A stretch of 64,000 nt of DNA. It comes from Alphaproteobacteria bacterium. GTDB lineage: Bacteria; Pseudomonadota; Alphaproteobacteria; Rhizobiales; Xanthobacteraceae. This document shows, piece by piece, positions 44,637-52,952 of the stretch; positions within the stretch are counted from its first letter, which is position 1, and every line of letters starts with the position of its first letter. Location: positions 62,001 to 126,000 of the forward strand of contig VBAH01000028.1 in NCBI GenBank assembly GCA_005884685.1. The letters are read 5' to 3'. A model generated the notes under the pieces. It had not been told where the DNA came from, ran no database searches, and worked only from the letters and a program-made list of their open reading frames with translations. The position numbers and the translations under genes were made by a program.

Positions 44637-45412
44637 AATGGTGCCGGTTCTCTGTGGGCGGCGAGGCCTCATTCGGACTGATCCAGGACGACACCATCGC
44701 CAGGGTCGACGGCCCGCCGTGGGGCGAGCACGCGGTGACCGGGCAGATCCTGCAGCTTGCGAACGTCAAGCTCGAAATCCCCGTGGTTCCGAGCACGTTC
44801 TTCTGCGTCGGCGTGAATTATCGCGATCACGTCGAGCGCATGGCGGCGAAGCGCGGGAGCAAGCCGTCCTATCCGCCGCGGCCCGACATCGGCTATCGCG
44901 CCAACAACGCGCTGATCGCGCACGGCGAGGCTATCGTGAAGCCACGCGACGCCGGCGAGCAGTTTCAATACGAGGGTGAATTGGTTGCGGTGTTCGGCAA
45001 GCGCTGCCGCAACGTCTCGAAGGAGCAGGCGCTCGATTACGTGTTCGGCTGGACCATCGGCAACGACGTGAGCGAGCGCACCTGGCAGGCCAACGATCGC
45101 ACGCTCTGGCGCGCCAAGAACAGCGACACATTCAAGCCGATGGGGCCGTGGATCGTCACCGGCGCGGAGCTTGACGCCATGGTGACGACAATCCGTATCA
45201 ACGACCAGGTGACCGAGACGTTCAAGACCAACAACATGATCTTCGATGCGCCGACCTACATCTCCGAGGTCAGCAAATACTGCACCATCATGCCGGGCGA
45301 TGTAATGTGGATGGGCACCGACGGCGTGCCGTCGAACATGAAGCCGGGGGATGTGTGCGAGATCGAGATTTCGGGGATCGGGACTCTCCGTAACAAGGTC
45401 GTAGCCGAATAA
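44633..45412 (+). CDS. Fumarylacetoacetate hydrolase family protein
   Basis: A 259-residue FAH-superfamily enzyme. The active-site blocks are CVGVNYRDHVERMA, the metal-binding QFQYEGELVAVFGKRCRN, then GWTIGNDVSERTWQ, FKPMGPWIVTG and MPGDVMWMGTDGV. Members hydrolyse or decarboxylate ring-cleavage diketo acids. The ATG overlaps the Fe-S subunit stop by four bases, placing it in the hydroxylase operon and suggesting that the hydroxylated product is ring-opened and processed here. Confidence 0.9.
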   Translation: MKWCRFSVGGEASFGLIQDDTIARVDGPPWGEHAVTGQILQLANVKLEIPVVPSTFFCVGVNYRDHVERMAAKRGSKPSYPPRPDIGYRANNALIAHGEAIVKPRDAGEQFQYEGELVAVFGKRCRNVSKEQALDYVFGWTIGNDVSERTWQANDRTLWRAKNSDTFKPMGPWIVTGAELDAMVTTIRINDQVTETFKTNNMIFDAPTYISEVSKYCTIMPGDVMWMGTDGVPSNMKPGDVCEIEISGIGTLRNKVVAE

Positions 45413-45419
45413 CTCCGCC

Positions 45420-45526
45420 GTCATCCCGGCCAAGCCCGCAAAGCGGGCGCGAGCCGGGACCCAGTGTTGGGCTTGCGCTAGCGGAGCCCTGGGTCCCGGG
45501 TCTCGCTGCGCTCGCCCGGGATGACA
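45420..45526. repeat. Family C repeat between convergent genes
   Basis: From GTCATCCCGGCCAAGCCCGC to CGCTCGCCCGGGATGACAC. It lies between the stops of the FAH gene and a convergent hydrolase gene and could end both transcripts. Confidence 0.65.
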
Positions 45527-45542
45527 CCTGCGTGCGGGGTAG

Positions 45543-46385
45543 CTACTTCAACCCCCGCACCCATCCCGCAATCGCCTTCACCACGGCGGCCGGCTGCTCC
45601 GGCAGCAATGCGTGGCTCGCGTTCGGGATCACCGCCAGCGTCACGCGATCGGGAAACTCGTTCTTCAAGTCGTTGCGCGAGGCTTCCGGCATGAACGGAT
45701 CGATCCCGGCCTGCAGGTCGAACAGCGGCACGGAGCCCGCGTGCCACCAGTCGGACTGCTTCACGTTCGCGGCAGCGACCCGCTGCGCTTCGCTTGCCTC
45801 CTTCCACCAGCCCTTGAGCCAGATGCGCGGATCGTTGCCGCTCGCGAAGAAAATCTCCTGCATGGCGGCAAGCCGCTCGGCTTCCGGCACCGACTCATCC
45901 GCGCTTTTCGACACCAGCTGCGAGAGCCGCGGCGGAAACGTCTTCGCGGCCGCTGCCGCCAGCACCACGCCGCGCACCAGCCGCGGATGGTCGACCGCCG
46001 TCATGCGTGCCACCCAGTTGCCGTAGGCGTGGCCGACAATCACGGCCGGTCCCGCGTTCTCGCGTTCGATCACGGTCGCGATGTCGCGCGCGAGATCATG
46101 CAGCGTGATGTCCTTGAGCGGCCCCTTGCTCGCATGCATACCGCGCGGCTGCGGGCGCAGCACGCGGAAGCCTTCCCTGGCAAGGCCGGCCGCGACCTCG
46201 TCGTAGTCCTCCGAGTCGCGCCCGCGCGAGGGCAACAGCACGATCAGCGGCCCGCGCCCCTCGGCGATCAGATCGATCGTTACGTCGCCATAGGTCACGA
46301 GGCTGCGCGTACGCTCCTGCGCGAGTGCCGTGCCGGCCATCAGCATCGCTCCCATGAGAAACAAGGCCGCGAGCGTGCGTCGCAT
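45543..46385 (-). CDS. Secreted alpha/beta hydrolase-fold protein
   Basis: A 280-residue protein with signal peptide MRRTLAALFLMGAMLMAGTA (cut near LAQE). The fold shows GPLIVLLPSRGRDSEDYDEV and, at the nucleophile elbow, VIVGHAYGNWVARM. The expected Ser of G-x-S-x-G is Ala, while Asp (DPFMPEAS) and His (IPNASHALLP) positions remain. It may be a non-hydrolytic binder or use another mechanism. I chose the ATG at 46385. It is divergent from the DUF35/thiolase operon. Confidence 0.8.
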   Translation of the reverse strand: MRRTLAALFLMGAMLMAGTALAQERTRSLVTYGDVTIDLIAEGRGPLIVLLPSRGRDSEDYDEVAAGLAREGFRVLRPQPRGMHASKGPLKDITLHDLARDIATVIERENAGPAVIVGHAYGNWVARMTAVDHPRLVRGVVLAAAAAKTFPPRLSQLVSKSADESVPEAERLAAMQEIFFASGNDPRIWLKGWWKEASEAQRVAAANVKQSDWWHAGSVPLFDLQAGIDPFMPEASRNDLKNEFPDRVTLAVIPNASHALLPEQPAAVVKAIAGWVRGLK

Positions 46386-46496
46386 GGATAGTCTCCCGGC
46401 GCGCAGGCTAACCGAACAGCCGTGCATGCGCACCATGCGCCATGCGTGTTGATCCGCCGCGCGCCGGAGGGCAGAGTGGGCCGGGGAGAAAACGCG

Positions 46497-46877
46497 ATGC
46501 CCAATGACGCCACGTCGCCCTACGCGACCTACCTTTCGCATCTGGAAAAAGGCGAACTGGCCTATCAGTTCAGTCCCGCGGCGAACTGCGCGGTGTTCTT
46601 CCCGCGCTTACTTTGTCCCTACAGCGGCAGCGATCGACTCGAATGGCGCGTCAGCAAAGGGCGCGGCACGGTTTATGCCACCACAGTGGTGCATCCGGCG
46701 GAAGGCCAGCCGTACAACGTCGCACTGATCGATTGCGACGAAGGCTTCCGCCTGATGAGCCGCGTCGAGGACATCGCCCCGACGGACGTGAAGATCGGCA
46801 TGCGGGTGAAATTCCGCGTGCATAAGCCCGGCGGCGAGGAAGCGCCGATCCCCGTGTTCACGCCGGAGGCCGCGTGA
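46497..46877 (+). CDS. DUF35 (OB-fold) acyl-CoA-associated protein
   Basis: A 126-residue protein of the Zn-ribbon/OB-fold DUF35 group: residues CAVFFPRLLCPYSGSDRLEW, then VSKGRGTVYATTVVHPAEGQ and MSRVEDIAPTDVKIGMRVKF. Only two cysteines remain where a full ribbon has four. Such proteins dock onto thiolase-fold partners and bind the acyl-CoA. The start ATG at 46497 follows GGGGAG, and the stop overlaps the thiolase gene start. Confidence 0.85.
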   Translation: MPNDATSPYATYLSHLEKGELAYQFSPAANCAVFFPRLLCPYSGSDRLEWRVSKGRGTVYATTVVHPAEGQPYNVALIDCDEGFRLMSRVEDIAPTDVKIGMRVKFRVHKPGGEEAPIPVFTPEAA

Positions 46878-48031
46878 TGGAAGGCCTCAAACGCGGCGCG
46901 GCCGCAATCGTCGGCGTTGCCGAATCCGATCTCGGCCAGGTCGCCGAGGGCATGAGCCCGATGGATCTGGTGGCGCAGGGCACGCAGCGCGCCCTCGCGG
47001 ACTGCGGGCTGACGCTGAAGGATGTGGACGGGCTGTTCTGCGCGATGACGCAACAGCGCATGTCGATTACGTCGATGATCGAGTATCTCGGTATCGCCCC
47101 GAAGTTCATCGGTTCCTCGATGACCGGCGGCTCGTCGTTCGAATTTCACGTCGCGCAGGCGGTCGCGGCGATCGAGGCGGGACTGTGCAGCGTGGCGGTG
47201 ATCGGCTACGGATCGACGCAGCGCAGCGTCGGCCGGCGCGCGGCCTCGCAGCGCGAGGTCAACCCGTACGAAACGCCGTTCAATCCGTTCCTGCCGACCA
47301 GCGCCTACGCGCTCGCGGCCTCGCGCCACATGCATCAGTACGGCACCACGCGCGAGCAGCTCGCCGAAGTGGCGGTTGCGGCGCGCAAATGGGCGCAGCT
47401 CAACCCGGTGGCGTGGGAGAAGAAGGACCTTACCGTTGCGGACGTGCTGAAGTCGCGCATGATTTCGCATCCGCTCTCGGTGCGCGACTGCTGTCTCGTG
47501 ACCGACGGCGGCGGTGCGATGGTGATCACGTCGGCTGCCCGCGCAAAATCGCTGAAAAAGGCGCCGGCCTACATTCTCGGCTGCGGCCACGGTATCACGC
47601 ACATGAACATTTCATCGATGCCGGACCTGACCGTGACCGGCGCGGTGGAGGCCGGCCGTGCGGCCTACAAGATGGCGAAGTTGTCCGCGAAGGACATGGA
47701 CGTGGTCGAGCTCTATGACGCGTTCACGATCAACACGATCCTGTTCCTGGAGGATTTGGGCTTCTGCCAGAAGGGCGAGGGCGGACCGTTTGTCTCGGGC
47801 GGCAACATCGCCCCGGGCGGCGGCTTGGCCGTGAACACCAATGGCGGGGGACTGTCGTACTGCCATCCCGGCATGTACGGACTGTTGATCCTGATCGAGG
47901 GCGTGCGGCAGTTGCGCGGCGAGTGCGGCGAGCGCCAGTCGAAGAAGCACGACACCGCGATGGTGCACGGCAATGGCGGCGTGCTTTCCGCGCAGGCGAG
48001 CGTGATTTTGGGGACAGGCGCGACCCTATAA
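46877..48031 (+). CDS. Thiolase-fold protein, possible acyl-CoA aldolase
   Basis: A 384-residue SCP2-type thiolase-fold protein: AAIVGVAESDLGQVAEGMSP, GSSMTGGSSFEFHVAQAVAA, VVELYDAFTINTILFLED, and NTNGGGLSYCHPGMYGLLIL. At the place of the thiolase nucleophile Cys there is no Cys (MTGGSSFE), while YDAF and CHPG are kept. That pattern, with a DUF35 partner overlapping its start, resembles steroid side-chain retro-aldolases of the Ltp2/DUF35 kind, as far as I recall, more than acetyl-CoA thiolases. ATG at 46877; GTG at 46874 is also possible. Confidence 0.85.
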   Translation: MEGLKRGAAAIVGVAESDLGQVAEGMSPMDLVAQGTQRALADCGLTLKDVDGLFCAMTQQRMSITSMIEYLGIAPKFIGSSMTGGSSFEFHVAQAVAAIEAGLCSVAVIGYGSTQRSVGRRAASQREVNPYETPFNPFLPTSAYALAASRHMHQYGTTREQLAEVAVAARKWAQLNPVAWEKKDLTVADVLKSRMISHPLSVRDCCLVTDGGGAMVITSAARAKSLKKAPAYILGCGHGITHMNISSMPDLTVTGAVEAGRAAYKMAKLSAKDMDVVELYDAFTINTILFLEDLGFCQKGEGGPFVSGGNIAPGGGLAVNTNGGGLSYCHPGMYGLLILIEGVRQLRGECGERQSKKHDTAMVHGNGGVLSAQASVILGTGATL

Positions 48032-48038
48032 CTCTGCT

Positions 48039-48147
48039 GTCATCCCGGGCGAGCAGAGCGAGACCCGGGACCCATCGCGCCATTCGCGCGGTCCGTAGTT
48101 CATGGGTCCCGGCTCGCGCTCGCTTCGCCCGCTTGGCCGGGATGACA
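48039..48147. repeat. Family C repeat between convergent genes
   Basis: Bounded by GTCATCCCGGGCGAGCAGAG and TTGGCCGGGATGACAG, between the thiolase-fold gene and a convergent hydrolase gene. Confidence 0.65.
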
Positions 48148-48154
48148 GCGGAGA

Positions 48155-48943
48155 TTAGGCGCCGACTGAATCCAAAAACGCCGCGATCTCTTCCGCGATC
48201 AGCTCCGGCGTCTGCACGCCGGCGTAGTGCCCGGTTGGCAGCACCTTGAACTTCGCGCCCGGAATGGCTTGCGCGATTGGCTCGACGCGCGAGGGCGGGC
48301 GCCCGCGATCCAATTCGCCGCCGATCACCAGCACGGGGCATTTGATCGACGGCAGCTCCGCCGACAGGTCCATGTCGAGCAGCATGCGGTACACCGCCGC
48401 GAAGCTCGATGGGTCGTTCGCGAGCCAGCGTGCGCGCCAGGCGGCGAACTTCGCCTTGTCGCCCCGCAATTCCTCCGGATAGCCGTTCGCGGCGGTCCCG
48501 TCGAAGACAACACGCACGCCCTCGCGCTCGAAACGCTGCACGCGTTCGCGTGTCGCATCGCGATTGGCAGCCGGGATCGACGTCGCCGGGCTGGTCACGA
48601 TCGCCGCCGACACGCGGCCGGAAAAACGAAACGCCATATGCAGCACGATGCCGCCGCCGACCGCCGTGCCGGCGAGCGCGACCTTCTCCTTCACGCCCAG
48701 CCCGTCGAGCAGCGCAATCAGGTCTTCCACCATCGTGTCGATCGTCAGCGGCCCCCGTACTTTCTCGGAAAACCCCGCGCCGCGCGTGTCGTAGCGGATC
48801 ACGCGGCGGCGACGCGCGAGCAGCGGCGCTACCAGGCCCCAGCTTTCCATCGAGCCGCCCATCTCGTGGATCAGCACGATCGGCGGGCCCGCGCCCTCGA
48901 CCGCATAGCGCAGCGACACGCCGTTCGCCTCGATGAAGTTCAT
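48155..48943 (-). CDS. Alpha/beta hydrolase-fold protein without nucleophile Ser
   Basis: A 262-residue cytoplasmic protein: GPPIVLIHEMGGSMESWGL (oxyanion region), VIRYDTRGAGFSE, and nucleophile elbow VALAGTAVGGGIVLHMAF, where the usual Ser is Ala. Candidate His is in LPTGHYAGVQTP and Asp in VIGGELDRGRPPSR. Start ATG at 48943 after GAGAAGAGGAC. It lies downstream of the CoA-transferase pair on the same strand, separated by a family D repeat. Confidence 0.85.
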   Translation of the reverse strand: MNFIEANGVSLRYAVEGAGPPIVLIHEMGGSMESWGLVAPLLARRRRVIRYDTRGAGFSEKVRGPLTIDTMVEDLIALLDGLGVKEKVALAGTAVGGGIVLHMAFRFSGRVSAAIVTSPATSIPAANRDATRERVQRFEREGVRVVFDGTAANGYPEELRGDKAKFAAWRARWLANDPSSFAAVYRMLLDMDLSAELPSIKCPVLVIGGELDRGRPPSRVEPIAQAIPGAKFKVLPTGHYAGVQTPELIAEEIAAFLDSVGA

Positions 48944-48956
48944 TTTGTCCTCTTCT

Positions 48957-49030
48957 CCGCTCATGCCTGCGAAAGCGGGCATCCAGCGCTTTGCAAAGAA
49001 CTGGGTCCCCGCTTTCGCGGGGACGAGCGG
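48957..49030. repeat. Family D hairpin repeat
   Basis: CTCATGCCTGCGAAAGCGGG to GTCCCCGCTTTCGCGGGGAC, between the CoA-transferase beta stop and the hydrolase start on the minus strand. Confidence 0.75.
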
Positions 49031-49031
49031 C

Positions 49032-49712
49032 CTAGTCAGGTACAGCAATCGCCGGCGCGGTCAGCAGCTTGCAGTCGCTGGCGAACGTCAGCGGCGCGCC
49101 GGTCTTGGCCTGCAACTCGTCGCGGCTGATCGCGACCATCTCGCGCACCACGAAGCCCTGCGGCGTCACATCGACCACCGCGAGGTCGGTGTAGACTCGG
49201 GACACGCACCTCACCGCCGTCAGCGGCAGCGCGCATTGTTCCAGGAGCCGCGGCGCACCGTTGCGGGTGACATGCTCCATGATCACGCGCACTTCGCGCG
49301 CACACGCCGCCAAGTCCATCGCACCGCCCACCAGCGGGCCGCGGTTCGGCACGCGCATGTCCCAGTTGGCGAGATCGCCATTCGCCGCCACCTCGAAGGC
49401 GCCGAGGATCGTCACGTCGATGTGTCCGCCGCGGATCATTGCAAACGACCACGAGGAGTCCACGATCGACGCGCCCGGCCGCAGCGTGATGCGGCGGCTC
49501 CCGGCATCGACCAGATCGGTGTCGGCCTTGTCAGGCGCGGCGAGCGGGCCGACGCCGATCACGCCGTTTTCCGACTGCAGGATCACGTCGACCTCGGGGC
49601 GCAGGTAATCCGAGCAATGCACCGGCAGCCCGATACCGAGATTGACCACCTGGTGGTCCGCGATGTCCTGCGCGGCGCGCCAGGTGATCTGCAGGCGGTT
49701 GAGCGCGCTCAT
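49032..49712 (-). CDS. CoA-transferase beta subunit (PcaJ/ScoB type)
   Basis: A 226-residue subunit of a family I 3-oxoacid CoA-transferase. The catalytic Glu sits in VILQSENGVIGVGPLA, with VVNLGIGLPVHCSDYL at the start and CREV...RVIMEHVTRNGAPRL later. It moves CoA from succinyl-CoA or another donor onto a carboxylic acid. The ATG overlaps the alpha subunit stop by four bases. Confidence 0.9.
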   Translation of the reverse strand: MSALNRLQITWRAAQDIADHQVVNLGIGLPVHCSDYLRPEVDVILQSENGVIGVGPLAAPDKADTDLVDAGSRRITLRPGASIVDSSWSFAMIRGGHIDVTILGAFEVAANGDLANWDMRVPNRGPLVGGAMDLAACAREVRVIMEHVTRNGAPRLLEQCALPLTAVRCVSRVYTDLAVVDVTPQGFVVREMVAISRDELQAKTGAPLTFASDCKLLTAPAIAVPD

Positions 49713-50371
49713 ACGGCCACCACGCGGTCGACATAGACGCCGGGCAGCTGGATGCGCTCGCGTGCCAGCGGCTCGTCGGAGACGGCGCGCACCTCCGCGA
49801 CCGCGAGCTTTGCGGCGCTCGCCATCACGGGCCCGAAGTTCATCTGCGCATAATTGAACGAAAGATTGCCGGTGCGGTCCGCGATGTCGGCGCGCACCAG
49901 CGCGAGATCGCCGGTGATCGCCTCCTCCATCACGTAATCGCGCGCGCCGAAGCGGCGCACCTCCTTGCCCCTGGTCAGTTCTGTGCCGAACCCGACCGGC
50001 GTGTAGAACGCCGGAATGCCGGCGCCGCCGGCGCGGATGCGCTCGGTGAACGTTCCCTGCGGCACCATCTCAAGCTCGATCTGGCCCGCCATCCAGCGGG
50101 TCTCGAATGGCGAGGGCTCCTTGTCGTGCCCGCGCGCCGCCGTGCAGATCACCTTGCGCACGAGGTCCGCGGCGATCAGCTCATGGGTGAGCGAATAGCG
50201 GTGCGTCGCCGAGTTGACGACCAGCGTGAGGTCCTTCGGCCCGCGCTCACGCAACGCGCGAATGAGCTTGTTGGGAAAGCCCGCGCCGCCGAAGCCGGTG
50301 ATGAAGACCGTCGCCCCGTCCGTGACACCGTCGAGTGCCTCGTTGAGGCTGACACGCTTGTCGATCGGCAT
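49709..50371 (-). CDS. CoA-transferase alpha subunit (PcaI/ScoA type)
   Basis: A 220-residue subunit: VFITGFGGAGFPNKLIRALR is the CoA-binding glycine motif, then RGHDKEPSPFETRWMAGQIE, IPAFYTPVGFGTEL and RTGNLSFNYAQMNFGPVMAS. It forms a heterotetramer with the beta subunit encoded next. The gene is divergent from the GST operon, with a 127-base gap. Confidence 0.92.
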   Translation of the reverse strand: MPIDKRVSLNEALDGVTDGATVFITGFGGAGFPNKLIRALRERGPKDLTLVVNSATHRYSLTHELIAADLVRKVICTAARGHDKEPSPFETRWMAGQIELEMVPQGTFTERIRAGGAGIPAFYTPVGFGTELTRGKEVRRFGARDYVMEEAITGDLALVRADIADRTGNLSFNYAQMNFGPVMASAAKLAVAEVRAVSDEPLARERIQLPGVYVDRVVAV

Positions 50372-50498
50372 TCCGCCCCCGTGTGTTGTTGGTTTCTAGC
50401 ATCGCATGTTCCGGCCGGCCATGACGAATGCGCCGATGTGCCATGACTTTGCGGCGGCCGCGATCGATGCCAAGCTCGCGGCGGGACGAGGAGACGCA

Positions 50499-51125
50499 AT
50501 GACTAAAATGCTGCTGCACTGGTCGCCGCGCTCGCCTTATGTGCGCAAGGTGCTGATCACCGCACACGAGACCGGCCTTGCGGATCGGATCGAGACGGTG
50601 CGCACGGTGGTTGCGTCCTCCGAGCCGAACGTCGAGCTGATGAAGGAGAATCCGCAGAGCCGCCTGCCGACCTTGCGGCTCGCCGACGGCACCGCGATCT
50701 ACGACTCGGTGGTGATCTGCGAATATCTCGACTCCCTGCACAACGGCGCGAAGCTGTTCCCGCCGGGCTGGCCCGAGCGGCTCGTTGCGCTGCGCCGCCA
50801 TGCGCTCGGCGATGGCATGCTCGACACCATGCTGATGTGGCGCGCCGAAGTGCTGCGCCCGCCGGCCAACCAGTCGATCAAGCACACGCAGGCTTGGCGG
50901 CTGAAGACGAACATCTCCGTCGACATGCTGGAAGAGGAGGCCGAAGCGCTCGGCCAATCGCCGTTCTCGATCGGCCACATCGGAATCGGCGTCGCGCTCG
51001 GCTATATCGATTTCCGCTTTCCCGAGCTTGCCTGGCGCAACGGCCATCCGCGCCTCACGAAGTGGTATGAGATGTTCTCGGCGCGACCCTCCGTCAGGGC
51101 GACAGAGCCGGTGGACGAGCCGTGA
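50499..51125 (+). CDS. Glutathione S-transferase family protein
   Basis: A 208-residue GST: N-terminal thioredoxin fold LHWSPRSPYVRKVLITAHET with NPQSRLPTLRLADGTAIYDS and ICEYLDSL (glutathione contacts), and a helical C-terminal domain to RPSVRATEPVDEP. Start ATG at 50499 after GAGGAGACGC. The stop overlaps the GTG start of the MBL hydrolase. GSTs in catabolic operons often isomerise or dehalogenate intermediates. Confidence 0.9.
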   Translation: MTKMLLHWSPRSPYVRKVLITAHETGLADRIETVRTVVASSEPNVELMKENPQSRLPTLRLADGTAIYDSVVICEYLDSLHNGAKLFPPGWPERLVALRRHALGDGMLDTMLMWRAEVLRPPANQSIKHTQAWRLKTNISVDMLEEEAEALGQSPFSIGHIGIGVALGYIDFRFPELAWRNGHPRLTKWYEMFSARPSVRATEPVDEP

Positions 51126-52015
51126 TCCACCATCACTCCATCGGCGATGCGCGTATTGCCGGCGTGATCGAGTATTCCGGCCCGACCCATGCGCCGGACT
51201 TTCTCTATCCGGCGGTGCCGAAGGCCGAGCGCGACGGGGTGCTGAACGCGAACGCGAGCTGGCTCGCGCCGAACCATTACGTGCCGCACATGGACCGGCT
51301 GATCGTCACCATCCAGCTCTGGGTGCTGCATGCGGGCGGCAACGTGATCCTGATCGACACCGGCGTCGGCAATCGCAAGCCACGTGCCGCGGCGGCGCGG
51401 ATGGACCAGCTCAACACGCTGGTGCTGCCATGGCTCGAGGCTGCGGGCGCCGCGCCGGAGCAGGTGACGCATGTGGTGATGACCCATCTGCACACCGATC
51501 ACGTCGGCTGGAATACCGTCGAGAAGGACGGCAAGTGGGTGCCGACGTTCCCAAACGCGCGCTACCTCATTCCGCAGGATGAGTTCGACTACTGGAAGGC
51601 CGAATACGACAAAGGCGACACCCAGGTGAACCAGGGCTCGTTCACCGACAGCGTGTTGCCGATCGTCGATGCCGGAGTGGCGCAATTCATGGACGGCAGG
51701 CAGGAAGTGGCGGGCTGCCTCATGCCCGAGCCGGTGCCCGGCCACGCGCCGGGCATGCTGTCGTTCCGCCTGCACTCGCGCGGCGAGGAGGGCATCTTCA
51801 CCGCCGACGTGATGCACAATGCGATCCAGATCGTGCGGCCGGACTGGAACGACCGCTATTGCGTCTGGCCCGACAAGGCGCTGCAATCCCGCGCCGCCCT
51901 GCTCGCTCGTGCGGCCGAGCGCGGCGCGCTGATCATGCCGATGCATCTCGGTGCGCCTTACTGCGGCTACGTGCGCCGGCAGGGGGATGGTTACACATTC
52001 GAGCCGGCCGCATGA
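51122..52015 (+). CDS. MBL-fold metallo-hydrolase
   Basis: A 297-residue metallo-beta-lactamase-fold hydrolase: metal motif VVMTHLHTDHVGWN (HxHxDH), VILIDTGVGNRKP, VPGHAPGMLSF with the third metal His, FTADVMHNAIQI, and HLGAPYCGYV. Likely dizinc and acts on a lactone or thioester. The GTG start overlaps the GST stop by four bases and the stop overlaps the aldolase start, so the three genes are coupled. Confidence 0.9.
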   Translation: MIHHHSIGDARIAGVIEYSGPTHAPDFLYPAVPKAERDGVLNANASWLAPNHYVPHMDRLIVTIQLWVLHAGGNVILIDTGVGNRKPRAAAARMDQLNTLVLPWLEAAGAAPEQVTHVVMTHLHTDHVGWNTVEKDGKWVPTFPNARYLIPQDEFDYWKAEYDKGDTQVNQGSFTDSVLPIVDAGVAQFMDGRQEVAGCLMPEPVPGHAPGMLSFRLHSRGEEGIFTADVMHNAIQIVRPDWNDRYCVWPDKALQSRAALLARAAERGALIMPMHLGAPYCGYVRRQGDGYTFEPAA

Positions 52016-52800
52016 GCGATCTCGTCGTCCGCAATCCTGTGAAGGAGCGGCTCGCGCGCGGCGAGGTCGCGTCGTCGATGACGGTGCGGCTCACGCGCAG
52101 TATTGAGATCGCGCAGCTTGCGAAATCCGCGGGCTTCGACTCGCTCTATGTCGATCTCGAGCATTCGAGCCTCTCGCTCGAGACGACCAGCGCGATCTGT
52201 TGCGCGGCGCTGGCCTGCGGCATAGCGCCATTCGTGCGCGTCCCACAACTCGAACTGGTGCAGCGCGTTCTCGATGGCGGCGCGCTCGGCATCATCGTGC
52301 CGGATGTGCGCAACGCCGCACAGGCGCGCGAGGCGGTGAGGGCCGCGAAATACCCGCCGCTCGGCGAGCGCGGCTTTGCGACCGCGCTGCCGCATTTCCA
52401 GTATCGCAGTCCCGGCGCGAAGCAGCAGTACGCGGCGCTCAACGAGGCCACGATGGTGGTAGTGCAGTTCGAATCCGCCGAATGCATTGAGCGCGCGGAT
52501 GAGATTTTTGCCGTCCACGGCGTCGACATGGTGCTGTTCGGCACCAACGACATGACCGCCGACATGGGCATCCCGGGCGATTACGAAAATCCGCGCGTGC
52601 GCGACGCCTATGCGCGCGCGATCGCGGCGGCAAAGAAGCACGGCAAGCACGTCGGCGTCGGCGGCCTCGGCGGGCGCCCGAAACTCACCGCCGAGTTCGT
52701 CAAAATGGGCGCGCGCTATGTGTCGACCGGCACCGACCTGGGGTTCCTGCTCTCCGCCGCGACCGAGCAGGCGCGGCAGGTGCGGGCGCTGGAGACTTGA
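52012..52800 (+). CDS. HpcH/HpaI aldolase family protein
   Basis: A 262-residue class II (metal-dependent) aldolase fold. Features are SMTVRLTRSIEIAQLAKSAG, GFDSLYVDLEHSSLS (metal Asp/Glu region), PFVRVPQLELVQRVLDGGAL, VVQFESAECIERADEIFAV and LFGTNDMTADMGIPGDY. Such enzymes cleave 4-hydroxy-2-oxo acids to pyruvate or a related keto acid. ATG overlaps the MBL stop by four bases. Confidence 0.9.
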   Translation: MSDLVVRNPVKERLARGEVASSMTVRLTRSIEIAQLAKSAGFDSLYVDLEHSSLSLETTSAICCAALACGIAPFVRVPQLELVQRVLDGGALGIIVPDVRNAAQAREAVRAAKYPPLGERGFATALPHFQYRSPGAKQQYAALNEATMVVVQFESAECIERADEIFAVHGVDMVLFGTNDMTADMGIPGDYENPRVRDAYARAIAAAKKHGKHVGVGGLGGRPKLTAEFVKMGARYVSTGTDLGFLLSAATEQARQVRALET

Positions 52801-52804
52801 GCTG

Positions 52805-52888
52805 GTCATTCCGGCCGAGCGGAGCGAGGGCCGGAATCCATAACCACGAGACCCGGGCTCGCCGCTTGCGCGGCGCCCCGGAATGACG
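52805..52888. repeat. Family C repeat upstream of the binding-protein gene
   Basis: GTCATTCCGGCCGAGCGGAG to CCCCGGAATGAC; a shorter variant of family C with TTCC in place of TCCC, between the aldolase gene and the ABC receptor gene. Confidence 0.6.
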
Positions 52889-52952
52889 GCGGAGATGCTG
52901 GCACCGCTCGGGCTTCCCCGCTAAGCTCCCGCCAGACACAAAGGGGATCACC

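Noticed and set aside
46877-48031. Ordinary acetyl-CoA acetyltransferase
   Set aside because: The nucleophile Cys of thiolases is not seen at the expected place, so a plain thiolase call would overstate the evidence.
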